Shown in pieces: positions 36,640-48,545 of a stretch of 64,000 bases of DNA; within the stretch, counting starts at the first letter, position 1, and every line of letters starts with the position of its first letter. This stretch comes from Copromyces sp. CBS 386.78 (Eukaryota; Ascomycota; Sordariomycetes; Sordariales; Sordariaceae). A program made the position numbers and the translations under genes. The stretch covers positions 1 to 64,000 of the forward strand of contig MU839226.1 in the NCBI GenBank assembly GCA_030685235.1, read 5' to 3'. The notes below the pieces were generated by a model. It was given only the letters and a program-made list of their open reading frames with translations, did not search any database and had not been told where the DNA came from.

Positions 36640-38950
36640 AAATTCCTAACTAAATTAATTAATATGAACTTAAGGAGCCTTTGGCCGGGGCTTCCTATAA
36701 ATGCTAAAGTTATCCCTAAGGCCTTCGGGATACTAATTTAAGAATTAAAATTCGAATAGCGAAGAGCTAATCGGTTCTATTGGCAACGAAGTCTTTTATT
36801 TAATTTATAGGAAACCTTAATTTCGGATATATATAAATTTCTGTTTCTCCGATAATATTATAATCTATTAGCGATGGTTAATAGGAACCTTAATTCAACG
36901 ACTTAAAAAGAAAATATTAAAACCGAAACGAAGAAAAAAAAAACCGATTTTAATAATAGAATTAAACGAAATCGAATTAAATAAAATAAAGATAGAATTT
37001 CGGAAAACGAATTTAAATAATAAAAGCTGAAGGTTAATAAGGCGGTAGAAATTTATTCTTAATTAATTAACATTCGGTAATTAAATATTCGTAAATTATA
37101 TAAAGAATTTATTCTCTAATTAGTTAAAATTATTGTAAGGTTCCTTATTCTAACAATCTAAACTTTTCTTAATATTTCTAAGAATTTCGGAATATTATTA
37201 AAAGAAGTAAAAGTAATTAGTAAAGAAGTAATTAGCGGGACCCACTTTTTGGAAAGTTTCGAAATAAAATTATTATAAAATTCCGAAGAGCGACCTAACT
37301 TACCGGCAATACTAAAACGCTTCTATAAAAAAAATATAAATAAGGAGGGGCAGATTTACACTTCACTAGACGACGACGTTAATACTATTAATTATTTTAA
37401 ATATTAATATAATACTATATAATACTTTCACCCTTTTATAACTTACGAATCTATATTACCTAATATATTTAATTCTACTACTTCCTTTAAGAGAACCCTT
37501 TTTACTATTTCTCCCCCTATTATTACTTCTTCTACCGCTATTAAAATAACTCTTAACGCCGCTACCACCCTCTTCGCTAATAGTACTATTTTTATTTGTA
37601 ATATTATCCTTAAAAAGAAATTTGATGGTAAAAAGGTTTTTAAATATTTTAAATTATTCGAAGAAAAGGTTGGAATTTATAAATTCGGTAATAATGAATT
37701 TAAAATTACTACCTAATTCTAATAATATAAGAAGGATTTTAAGGATATCGGTAAAAGTATTTTCCGCGACCTTAAAGCGAAAAGGATCTATACTTAGGAC
37801 GAATTTATTTAATAGTTTAAAACAACCTATAAAATTAAAGACCTTAAGTAAATTAATAATATTTCTTCTATATTAAAGAAATTTTATATTAAGCGTATCT
37901 CTTATAAAAAAAGCAAAATCGTTAATATTATTTTTACCTATTTGGCTTTATTAGCTCGCTAATTTACTATAAATTAGTATAATATTAACTGTAATATTAT
38001 TAAAAGCTTCTACCAGAAATTGCATATCGATACCAAATATATAATTACTTCCTTCCTAAAGAAGTATAAAGATAACATTTATACTATAAAATAGACTAAA
38101 TTCTCCTAAAAATTAACTAAGCTTATAATTAAATAAACTAATAATTTAAATACTAGTAAGTCCAATAATATTAATAATAGTAAGGAGGAAATTTCTATTA
38201 GGAAAAATAAATGTAAAAGTAAATAAATCGTTAATATAGATTCTTCTTCTTTATTGTTTAAGGAAGAAACTTCTGTAAAAAATTTTACTAAGAAGATTAG
38301 GACTAAAGTTAAAATTATAATTAAGAGCGGATCCAATACTATTAAAAATACTATAGAAAAATTAGCCCGGTTAATAGAATAATTTATAATCGCTTAAAAC
38401 GCTATTATCAATTATTAATTCTAGTAAGCTATAGTCCTTAATACTCCCCTTCAATTTACTACCTATTAACTAACCTAAATTTTAAATACTTATACTAACG
38501 CTATTTAAATTAGCTAAAACGCATTTACTAAAAGTAGAAGTAAAGGCTGTAGAAAATAGGGAAGAATAGGTCCGTAGCAATACTACTATTATAGAAAAAT
38601 AGGGTATTACTTTACTACCTATTCTAAGAAGGATATCAATACCCACTATAATATTTTAACTTAAAAACTATATAATAAAGAGAAGTTTATACTTCCTACT
38701 ACTTATAAAGGAACTATATTAAATTATAACGACTTTATTAATAAGAACCTCTTTAATTACGCTTATAATATTAATACCCTTAGTAAATTAATCCGCTCCC
38801 TTATAACCTTAAATCCCGAATATATTAACTATAAAGACTTTAAAAGGTAGGAATTTAATTATTAATAGTAGAAGGACACTAAGAACCTACTATTTATCCT
38901 ATTTTTTAAAGTTCTTCTAAACCCTAAGGGTATTAAAGTATACTAGAACT
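36640..38950 (+). pseudogene. Gag relic of element C
   Basis: This degenerate plus-strand frame is Lys/Asn-rich. Around 37622-37870 a stretch of about 80 codons stays open. Near 38576-38620 it reads YYYYRKIGYYFTTY, which fits a CxxCGxxGHxxxxC zinc knuckle with Cys and His changed to Tyr, marking the nucleocapsid end of Gag. The solo LTR at 38961 interrupts just after it. Confidence 0.65.
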
Positions 38951-38960
38951 AAATTTAAGC

Positions 38961-39225
38961 TGTCATGGCATGGCTAGACTGGTTACCGGAGGACTGGCCA
39001 TAGGGTCAATTGCACGACCGTGACACATCGGATGGAAGGTCTACGGCCTTATCTTATCTAGAGCTTCCGGATAGGGAAGGCGGCAACGAGTGGCAAATCT
39101 GACTTATATGTTTAGATCCGCGATGCCTTCGTTGTTTACTTCCCTTTCCTCTTTACACTTAATATCACTTTGAATTGTGCCTCCTAATCTTGTAGTCGTA
39201 TCTCTTGTAGGATCACGCATTCACA
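38961..39225. mobile_element. Solo LTR (265 bp) of an unmutated family
   Basis: It begins TGTCATGGCATGG and ends GATCACGCATTCACA, flanked by perfect 5-bp TSDs TAAGC at 38956-38960 and 39226-39230. Base composition is GC-balanced with no sign of RIP, in contrast to the surrounding element C. No partner copy occurs in the window, so it is probably the product of LTR-LTR recombination of a recent insertion. Orientation is unknown. Confidence 0.93.
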
Positions 39226-39230
39226 TAAGC

Positions 39231-42200
39231 CTAAAAAAGATCCGGAACTACTGTTAATTATAATACGACGGGGATATTTAATAAATTATATAAGCTTTCG
39301 TCCTTAATTAACAACTGGGTAATCGGCACTTATACTATTTAAACCCGGCTAATTAGCTCTATTCGGGTTAAAAAAATTACTAATAATAAAGAATAAATTT
39401 ATACCTTTTAAAGAATTACTATTATAACCGTTAGTAAATTAAAGAAGTTTCGGACGGAAAATGTTATTTAAAGATTTACGATTATATTTCTTTTCTTTCG
39501 TCCTTTTATATTAAAGGATATTAATATTATACCTAAATAACCTAGTATAACTTTCGAAAATAAAGCCCGCGCATATAAATTTACTCCTACCCCTATATTA
39601 ATACTAATAATACTAATAATAAAAATAATATTGAAGAAAATTTCTTTTATAATAAAGAAGGATAATATTAATTAATTCTTTATTAAGGAAGTTAAAATAA
39701 AGGATATTTTTTTAAAAATAAAAGAGTAGAATTTTATAATAATTAAATTTATAAACGTTAAAGTTACTATTACTATCGAAAATATCGTTCGTAATAACCC
39801 TATTAACGTTAAAGTTATTTATAATTAGGTCGAATAATTTTCGAACGTCCCTTATAATAAGAATAAAATCCTTAAAGTATAATTTAAATATTATAATAAT
39901 ATTACCCCCGATAATAATTCTAAAATTAATAAATTTGTTCTTATTATATTAATAGGAGTTTAAGTTAATAATATATCCGTTAATAGGTAGGATTTTATAA
40001 AAATACTATTAATTAATTTTATAGAAATTATTAAATAAAAAGGAAATCCGTTATTCGGTTGTTCTAATTTTAGCGAAAATATTTTTTCTATATTCGAATA
40101 GCAGAATTTTAATAATTAGAAAAAGAGCGGATCCCCTCTTACCTAGGTTATTTCACTTCGCGATATTTTAATATTAATAATTAATTATATGAAATTTATT
40201 AATATATCTTCTCTATTTAAAAGAAATATAACTTATTTAATTCCTTTACTTATATTCTATGTTTCTATTAAATATAAAGGAAGTAAAAAGGTCGTAATTG
40301 TTTTAAATATAGGGGCTAAGTATAATATTATTAATAAGGTATTAATTAATAATCTAAGTCTTTAAAATATTTTTATTTAAATCGCTAATATCGATAGTAA
40401 TAGAAGTAGGAGGGGATTTTTTAGTAAAACGTATAAAAAAATTTATTTATTTAATAAAGGAAGAGAAATTTATTTTTTTATTACCGAATAAACTTTGCCT
40501 AATTATAATATTATCTTAGGGCTGTTATTTTTTTAAAATGCTAACGTTTATATAATTTATAATAAAGGAGGAAAGAATTATATAATTATAATTTTTAAAG
40601 GAGTAGTAATCTGTACCGCGCTAATTATTAATTTAAAAACTTTAAGGGAGGACCGATAGCGGGTTTAATTCTTTTATTATAATTATATTTTCGAATATTT
40701 ATAGAGAAAGGGAGGATTCGAAGATATAAGGAGGAAAGGTAATTAAATTATTTAAATAAATAGAATTTAAAGAGGATAATAAGCGGATTGTACCGTTATT
40801 AAATATAGTAGCTAATTAATTATTAGATTTTCTATAAATAAAAAAAGATAGATATAAAGAATTACGGGAGGTTTAAGGAAAGATTATAAGAAATAATAGG
40901 GAAGAAGTATAAATTTCTAAATAGGTTCGTTGGCGTATAAAGAAAATTTTAATAAAATTATTAAAGGAGGTTAATATTTATAAGGAAGGGTTTTTTAAAA
41001 GAAGATTAAAAGTAACAATATAAACTTATACAATATATAAATGGGTAAATTAGAAGGTTAATCTAATTAATAATACGATTTTTAATAGTTTAAAATTAAA
41101 TAAGGATTTAAATTAAAAATAAAGAGGTTAGAAGTAATAAAAGAACGGATCGCTAATTTATTCAAAAATTTCGGTTCGGAATAGGATTAGTATATTATTC
41201 TAAAGTTTATAAAGCTAATCCGTAGGTCGAAATTAATAGAAGAGCGATTTTAAATTATATTTAAAAAGGTTTAAAATATTTTTAACGAAGGAAAAATTAA
41301 TTTTTTTACTTATATCCTTTATAATAGGGAATAAATTCTAGTTTAGGATTTTATAGAGTATAGTAAATTATATTCTAATATTATCCCCCCTTAATAAATC
41401 TATATTATCCCTTATTCCGCTTAGCAATTAAAATCTATTCTAATACTAAAGGCTCTCTATATTAAAGTATATAATTTATTAAAAAATAAGATTAAAAAAG
41501 GGATTTTAGAAGAAAATTATATAATATACTATAATAATTAATTTCAAATTACGAAGAAGGATAGGGGTCTATGTTTAATTAACGATATTTAAAAAATTAA
41601 TAAAGTAATATTAAAGGATATTAACCTACTACCGGGTTATAAGGAATTTAATAAAGCCTTTAGAGGTTATAAGATAATATCTTTACTAAACTTCTTTTTT
41701 AAGTACGATTAAATCCCTTTTGAAAAAGTTAATTGGAATATTATTATTTTTATAACCCCTTTTAACCTATTTTAAATAATTATTCTACCGTAAAGAAGTA
41801 CTAATTTTATTATATAATTTATAAAAATTATAATTCGGATATTCTATAATTTAATCCTTAATATTTATTAATTATACTTCGATAATATTTATATTAAAGG
41901 ACTTTAGTTAAATTATAATAGTATTAAAGGGAAATAATATTAATTAGGTATTTATATATATTTAAAGGGAAAGTACTAAATAAGGATAAAATTATTAAAA
42001 TTAATAAATAAATTTATTATAAAGAGGATTCTAATAAAAAAGGGAAAGGCGTAGAGAAGGTCCGCTCCTTTTTAAATATTATAAGGTATTATAGGATTTA
42101 GATTAAAGGTTTCGGCATTATTATAATCCCTTTTATATATTAATAAAAAAGGTTATCGAATAGTAATAGATTGAAAACGAATAGTTTGTAATAAAATATC

Positions 42201-42249
42201 TTCAATATTTAATTACTATAGTACTAATCTTCGCTATACTAATTTATAA
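39231..42249 (+). pseudogene. Protease and reverse transcriptase relic of element C
   Basis: The plus strand reads IGAKYNIINK near 40312-40345, a retropepsin D-x-G-A motif mutated at its first residue. The RT follows: FITPFNLF at about 41750, then a QMTVLPQG-like stretch reading IIILPxRSTN, then YFDNIYIKGL at about 41877-41907, the catalytic YxDD with the second Asp mutated. FLNIIRYYRIxIKGFGII at about 42072 is the thumb/connection region. RT replaces the usual NAPATFQ block with STN-x(4)-F, so C belongs to a different Gypsy lineage from A, B and D. The frame ends at 42249 in the start of RNase H, where a MITE-family element is inserted. Confidence 0.8.
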
Positions 42250-43600
42250 GAGAATGTCTTTTCGCACCGTCATAAAAGTCTTCCGGCACCGTTACCCTAT
42301 CTACGCCCCACCCTTCCTACGCGCCAAGGCACGCTAATGCACACCAAAATTTTTAAGCCAATCAAATCGCTCGCATCTAAGTCGTAGTCTACAGCTTCTA
42401 TTCTTGGCGTTAGCAAACCGTACCGCGCCCGCCAAACCCCTAGATTTCAACCTATTATACCTACAAAGGCTAAATTTCGTAATTTCGTTGTATTGTATCG
42501 CTTCTTCCCCTAAACCCCATTATCACCTTTATAATTAATCAAACTACTATCGCGCGCATTACGAAATATCGTTAAATAAATAACGCGCTATCATCTATTA
42601 ACGGTATATAATAATACCCCCTTTACTCTAGAACCTCGTACTCCCCAATTAACTATACCAATTAATACTCGAGTTCCAATACCCCGACCGACTGCGCTAA
42701 TCAGCTCCTAAGCTCCTCTACCCTCTATTGCGCCAACTTACCTTCAAGCGGCGGCATTACGACTTCGAAGAAGGCCTCGCTTCTAGCCCACCCGCAGCCG
42801 ACTTCCCGTACGAAGTTAGAACCCTATAGGGTTAATACGAATTACGCCTTCGGTCTAACGAATCGTATCTAACTAAGAGGGTATAAACTTAGAAGTAGAG
42901 GATAGAATTGACCGTTGTAGTCTAATTATTATATAAATGAAGCGACGAGGCCGCCCTCGCGACAATATAAGAGGAGGAGATATAAGAGGAGATAACAGCT
43001 TTATACGGGGACGAAGAGGTTATACTACTGGTACTACGAGAGGAGGAGGTATAAGGGGAGGAAGTATAAGGGGGGGAGGTATAAAGGGGGGAAGCATACC
43101 TACTAGCACTACTCCTACTAGTATACAGGGCATACGGCGCAATATACGTATAGCTAGCACACAAGGCTAGTAGATAAAGCTCTGGGAGGCTCGCTGGCAA
43201 TTAGATTGAGCGATTATACGATAAATATAAAATAGATTATTATTATATAAATTAATATAGATTAAGTGCGATTGATTAATCGCTTAATTAAGCGATGTAC
43301 GACCGTGTAATATACGACCGTACCGCTAAGTGCGCTGTAAAGTGCGCTATAAAGTGGCCAATCTGGGTTGTACATTTGGGTGGGCTGGGCACGTGACATT
43401 TCATGAAAGAATATAATACTAAGATTTCTGGGCGAAATCTATAAGAGAATACTGCTGCTAAGCTGAATGTAGAGACTCAAATGGATGCGAGCGATTTTAT
43501 TGGCTCAAAAATTTTGGGGTGCATTAGCGCGCGGGAAGGGTATAAGTAGGTGGGGTGACGGTGCCGGAAGACTTTCATAACGGTGCGAAAAGACATTCTC
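42250..43600. mobile_element. TIR2 element copy b (1,351 bp), possibly recombinant
   Basis: The left end is GAGAATGTCTTTTCGCACCGT and the right end its inverse, with a second similar motif inside each terminus. The flanking octamers do not match (ATTTATAA at 42242-42249, AATAAAAT at 43601-43608), unlike all other MULE-type copies here with both ends visible. The interior keeps GC-balanced sequence, a subterminal block shared with the MULE at 22481, and a small ORF with an AT-hook-like start. It is larger than the other TIR2 copies (697-720 bp) and may be closer to the parental element. Confidence 0.88.
42937..43170 (+). CDS. Small Arg/Gly-rich ORF with AT-hook-like N-terminus inside TIR2 copy b
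   Basis: This ATG-started frame of 77 codons begins MKRRGRPRDN. R-G-R-P is the core of an AT-hook DNA-binding motif. It continues in repeats of the type GGxIRGGSI and GGGIKGG, an RGG-like low-complexity tail. It has no stops or RIP signature. It may be a surviving C-terminal exon of a MULE transposase, or chance coding in a purine-rich repeat. It overlaps an antisense Ser/Tyr-rich frame of similar length, which I take as the shadow. Confidence 0.3.
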   Translation: MKRRGRPRDNIRGGDIRGDNSFIRGRRGYTTGTTRGGGIRGGSIRGGGIKGGSIPTSTTPTSIQGIRRNIRIASTQG

Positions 43601-46394
43601 AATAAAATAGCTCTCTCTATATTAATTACTACTTATGTAGCCTATAATTCTATTATACGATTATTATCTTTATCTTCGGTTTTATCTTTATACTTTTTAT
43701 CCTTATCGAAATCTTTATCGGATTCTTCTTCGTTATTTCCTATTTTAATATTACTATTTAGATTTCTACCGGAGGGTTTATTATCGTTGTTGCCGTTGTT
43801 TTATTAGAAAAATAGAAATTCTTCCTTATTTTTCTCCGATTTATAGTTACTACGAATAATATAATTACTATCTTTTAAACCTAATTAGTAATATTTGAAG
43901 GTAGTATAGTCGGCCTAATAACGAATTTTATAAAGGATCCGCACTTTAGCCTTAATTTAATTTTCTTATTTAATACCCTTAATAGTTAGGAAATTACCCC
44001 CTTAGCTGCGATTGCTAATTATAGTATAATATAGGTAAATAAAGTTAGGGTCTTTCTAAGTAAGAAATTCGAAGTTTTAAAAAAATTTTATAGAAGAATT
44101 ATACTAGTTAGCTCTCTTACCGAATTAAATATAATTCCCGCAAATCCCCCCTTTAATATTAGTTAGTATAGATACGCAACCTAGGAAAGGGGCCTAGATA
44201 TTTAGGGTTTCCTATTTCCCCTCCGTTATAAAAATAGAAATAAAGGTCTTTTAAAACCGGGAAATATAGTAAGAATATAAGTAGCGGTTTCTAGAAGTAA
44301 AAGTAATTAATAAAGGATCGTTAAAAAAGATAAGGATAAGCGGATTTGTACGGAAGACCGAAGCTTTAAATTAAAAGACCTAAAATACGCTCCTTCTTTC
44401 CCGTAAAGGATATAATATAAAAATTATATAATTAGGCTCCTTTTTTCTTAACGAATATATATTAAAGGGAAGTTTTACCTTCGTTAATAATTAATGAAAG
44501 GAAAATATAATAATACTCGCTAACTAGCGGAAAAGTATCGATAAACTTTTTAAAAGCGGTAAGGTTTAAAAGTAGTACTTACTTTAAATATAGCTAGCCT
44601 ATAAGCCTAAGTTAAATAATAATAAAGATTTATACTTTACGTACGAAGACTTTATTAAAAATATAACCCTCCGTACCCTAAATATTATCGGGTATAATAA
44701 AGTTTATAAAAAGATTAATATAAATTTTAGAAAGGAGTTGCTTCTTTCTATTAAGCCTTTTATTAATATATTTAAAATTATTTTTAGTAACGAGGGGATA
44801 TACGGGCGTAAAGTCTATATAAACCGGAGGGGTAAATTTCTTTTTAATTAAGAGGGTTAAATTTAAAATATTAAAAATTATTTAGAAATTTATATTAACG
44901 CGTTTTAAAAGTAGATCTAACTATTATATAATTTTTTAAATAAGATTCATTAAAGTAGGCGAATTATTTTTAAATATAGTAGACGGTTAGGTTACGTATA
45001 GTTAAAGAAAGTAAAACGGATATCGGTAGTTAAGGAAGAAAAACGTATAAAAAAGAAAAAAATAAGAGGAAGAGATTTACTAGCGGCTAAAGGGTAAAGA
45101 TAATAGTTCTTTCAAACGTAAGCAATATAATTAGTAATTTAGGCATTAGTTAAGTAATTGGTATAGGGATATAATAGAAATTTATAAAATAAGAGGATAA
45201 AAAGACGGATAAATATTTATAAGAATTAATAAATAATAATTAAAATACTATACTACTGGGATAATACTTAATTAATATTTAAACGGACGATAACCGGTAT
45301 TAATCGATATTTAAACATTCTCCTTTAAATTTCCTTAGGAATAGATTTACCCCTCTTACAATAAGGCTTCTCTTCTTTCCTTTAATAATAATAATTTATT
45401 TATTTAATTAAAAAAGGATACAACGCAACCTAAAATCTTTCTTAATTAAAAATAAATATAATAATTAATATAAATAAATTATTTAAAATTATTTAAGCGT
45501 TCTTCGAATAATAAAGTACCGAAGCCGAAACTTACGAGGAGATCCTTATTCGACTAGGGGAAGTTTACCCGCCGAAACCCAAACCGGCTAAAAATTTCAA
45601 TTACGCCGCCGATTAACGTTTTCCTAAATATACAAAGAGCGGGAAATTAAATATTATAAAATTTATACCCTATGAAATTTAGGGCAATAATAATAATAAC
45701 GAAAGTATTTTTATTCGAACGTTCGGAGCCAATTTCTAGCTACCGGCCGATTAACAAATCGAATCCGCCCAACTAAATAAGATTCTATAGAAAAATTTAA
45801 CCTTCAGGATAACTAACCTTTAACACTACGTAAATATTTACAATTATTTCAATAGGTTTTCTATTATTAGAAATATTATATAAATATTAAAAAAGTTCGG
45901 GGATAGAATATACATTCCTCCTAACGCGGAAATCCTTATATTAAAAATTTTATAATTTTAAAACGTAGGGGAAGAAATTACAATTTTCCTTAAAGCCACC
46001 CAATTCTAATATTTACCCATTTTTTATAATTAATATTTTATCCTCGTAATTTATAATTAGGCGGTAATAATATAGTATTATTACAATTCGACGTTCAATA
46101 AAGAAAAGATAAAATTAATCCGTTCCGCTTACGAAGCTTTCGTAGCCTCCTATTATAATATTTATAGTAAATACGGAAAAAGGGTCGATTTAAACGACCG
46201 ACAGTAATAACTAAATATAAAATTTCCTACTTAATAATTAATATAAATTTATAATCTCTAAGTCTTAAAAGCGGTAAAAATATTCTTTATCGAAATAAAG
46301 CGGAAGGATTTCTACTTAAATTAAAACAGCACTTTAGTACCAACTTTATAGGAAGTAGGGTAATATTAACGATCTTAAACTTAGCTAAACGACT
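43601..46394. repeat. RIP-degraded segment of unknown identity within C
   Basis: This AT-rich plus-strand sequence has coherent but degenerate frames. Near 44640-44830 a stretch reads FIKNITLRTLNIIGYNKV and continues to FRKELLLSI. A Lys/Arg-rich segment follows at 45000-45080, and at 45530-46000 a frame is rich in Asn and Pro (RLGEVYPPKPKPAKNF). I recognise no RNase H or integrase motif, which is what should follow the RT of C. It may be a separate repeat joined to C by recombination. Confidence 0.5.
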
Positions 46395-46555
46395 TTTTAT
46401 AAGAGAAAGTCTTTTCGGACCGTAGTAAAAGTCTTCCCATACCGTAGCCCCACCCACTTACACCCTTCCCGCGCGCTAATGCACGCTAATGCACACCAAA
46501 ATTTTTGAGCCAATCAATCGCCCGCATCCAAATCGCGGTCCACACTCTACTTCGC

Positions 46556-46615
46556 CCACCCAGATGTGCACCCAGATGTGCACCCAAATGTGCACCCAGA
46601 TGTGCACCCAGATTG
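46556..46615. repeat. 12-bp tandem array, left arm of MITE copy c
   Basis: About five units of CACCCAGATGTG with one A-for-G variant. Each unit junction makes the palindrome GTGCAC. The array is inverted in the right arm at 46890-46978. Confidence 0.9.
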
Positions 46616-46889
46616 GCCACTTTATAGCGCACTTTACAGCGTACTTAGCGGTACGGTCGCACACGGTCGCACATCGCTCAATGGAATCGTTCAGCTAAGT
46701 CGCTTAATTGAATCGTTCAGCTGAGTCGCTTAATTGAATCGCTCAATTAACTATTAACAACTGTCAGCAACTGTCAGCGACTATCAGCTAAACGGAAGCG
46801 CGTTGTTTACTTGGCGATATTTCGGAATGTGTGCGATGGTGGTTTGATTGATTATAGGTACGATAGTAGTTTGATTGATTATAGGGGGG

Positions 46890-46978
46890 GTGCATATTTG
46901 GGTGCACATATGGGTGCATATCTGGGTGCACATCTGGGTGCACATTTGGATGCACATCTGGGTGCATATCTGGGTGGG
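46890..46978. repeat. 12-bp tandem array, right arm of MITE copy c
   Basis: About seven units of GTGCACATCTGG with ATAT/TTTG variants, the reverse complement of the left-arm array. It is preceded by a short duplicated unit TAGTTTGATTGATTATAGG near 46848-46886. Confidence 0.9.
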
Positions 46979-47130
46979 CGAAGTAGAGTGTAGACTGCGA
47001 TTTGGATGCGAGCGATTTAATTAGCTTAAAATTTTTAGTATGCATTAGCGCGCGGGAAGGGTAGGGGGTGGGTGGGGCTACGGTATAGGAAGACTTTTAC
47101 TACGGTCCGAAAAGACTTTCTCTTTTATAA

Positions 47131-48072
47131 TTAGAAAGCGTAATAGCCCGATAATAAATAAGGGCTATATATAATTATACCCGAATAGTCCAAGTACAGT
47201 CGACAATAAAATTAATAAGACTAAAAGAAAGGAGCGACATTTACTAATATTCTTAAACATACTACGGAAAATTCGCCTAACTAAATTTAGTATAAAATAA
47301 ATCTCTTTATAACTTTAAAATACTTAGAAGAAATAGAAAATTTAAAATCCTAAAGAAGGAATAAAGAGAGCGGAACGATTTTTACGACCTATTTAACTAG
47401 AGGTAGGGAAAGCCTTTAATTTTTATAATTCGTAACGACCCTACCTCTAACGAAAATAGAAGAACGGATCCCTTCTTAATTAGCACGCTAAAAATATTAG
47501 CAGCTACTCTTAAAACGCTTAAATTATAAAAATTTATAGCCGAAACTTTAAAAGTACCCGAAAAGAATCGAAGGATTATTAAGTATATAAAGGATAAAGA
47601 AAAATTGAATATATTAGAGTTTAGGGAACAATTTATTATTAATTACTTTATTTTACCCGCGAAGAAATTAGCGGACGAAAATTTGAAAGATATAAAGGGG
47701 GCTAGTAAACGGATTATTATTATTAAATATAAATATATACTAATATTCGCGAGAGATATAGTCTAGGGTATATTTCTACCCTCTATAATCAATATATTTA
47801 AATTATAGGAAATCTTTAATTGAAAGAGAAAGGGTATAAAGTAACTACGGAAGAGAGAATAATCGAAGAAGGCAAAGGGGGCGTATAAATAATAAATAGA
47901 GTATAAAATTGCTTATTAATTATTATTTACTTAGGACTTTTTACTTTTATATAAGGTATAAATTACTACCCGCTATTCTAAAGAATATACCCTATCTTTT
48001 CCTTTATCGAATATTTGAATTTATAATACGGAAGTGGTTCGGTATATCTTCACCACTTCCGAAGGGAAAATT
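47131..48072. repeat. RIP-degraded segment before the right LTR of C
   Basis: About 0.9 kb of AT-rich sequence. It ends in a small inverted repeat, GGAAGTGG...CCACTTCC, at about 48030-48061, directly before the LTR. I see no recognisable domain. It continues the unidentified block 43601-46394. Confidence 0.45.
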
Positions 48073-48541
48073 TGAATTAGGGCGTTTTATCAAAATAAAT
48101 ATTAAGATACTTATAGAATTAAAACACTAAAGAGCGGATCTACTCTAGGGCTAAATAGGGTTAAAAATAGAAAAGTATAAAAAGGATAGCATCCCCTTTT
48201 AAAACCATAAGCAACTAAATAAGCAAAAAATAACGAATTAAATACTAATATTCTTAAAATCTTTATAATACTCCCTTTTAAAATCTTTAATCACATTCGT
48301 AAAGGGCCTTCTATCTTCTTTAATACTGACCTCTAAATCTACACCTTACTATTTTAAAAAAAAGTATAGAAGTAAAGCTCTACTTCACCTTCTATCTTTC
48401 CTTTTAATAGTTTTATAACTGTAATTTAACAACTCCATCTAATTCTACGGATAAGATTATCAACTCCGGATCTGCTCCTCGCTATACAAATTTGTGTAGT
48501 GTAGCCCCGTTCCTTTATTAGTGTAGTTTTACTCCATTTCA
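48073..48541 (+). repeat. 3' LTR of element C
   Basis: This 469-bp LTR begins TGAATTAGGGCG (mutated from TGAGTTGGGGCG) and ends ACTCCATTTCA. Here the first part is mutated and the last 150 bp are well preserved, the mirror image of the 5' LTR. Confidence 0.9.
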
Positions 48542-48545
48542 TTAA

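Larger units (their letters stand above)
46403..47122. mobile_element. TIR2 MITE copy c (720 bp)
   Basis: The termini are GAGAAAGTCTTTTCGGACCG and CGGTCCGAAAAGACTTTCTC, with perfect 8-bp TSDs TTTTATAA at 46395-46402 and 47123-47130. Each arm carries a tandem array of a 12-bp unit CCCAGATGTGCA (46556-46615) and its mirror (46890-46978), making the element a long imperfect palindrome. The open frames seen here (for example repeats of MCTQ and HPDV) are by-products of the 12-bp array, whose length is a multiple of three, and are not genes. Confidence 0.93.
36145..48541 (+). mobile_element. Gypsy-type element C, plus orientation, inserted into gag of B
   Basis: Bounded by 468/469-bp LTRs at 36145-36612 and 48073-48541 (TGAGTTGGGGCG...CTCCATTTCA), with a 4-5 bp TSD TTAA/ATTAA. 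The internal plus-strand order is gag, protease, reverse transcriptase. RNase H and integrase cannot be found after a MITE-family element cuts in at 42250. Total span is 12.4 kb, about 10 kb after removing the solo LTR and two MITEs. The block 43601-48072 does not look like the expected pol 3' end, so C may be chimaeric. Confidence 0.85.

Noticed and set aside
43583..43807. A 74-codon frame spanning the right end of TIR2 copy b
   Set aside because: It starts inside the terminal inverted repeat and runs into degenerate sequence, with no domain.
46556..46978. CRISPR-like array
   Set aside because: Units are contiguous 12-mers without spacers, mirrored in inverted arms, in a eukaryotic genome.
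46476..47045. Open frames encoding repeats such as MCTQ and HPDVHP
   Set aside because: They are translations of the 12-bp palindromic arrays in a MITE. Array units are a multiple of three, so stops are avoided by chance on both strands.
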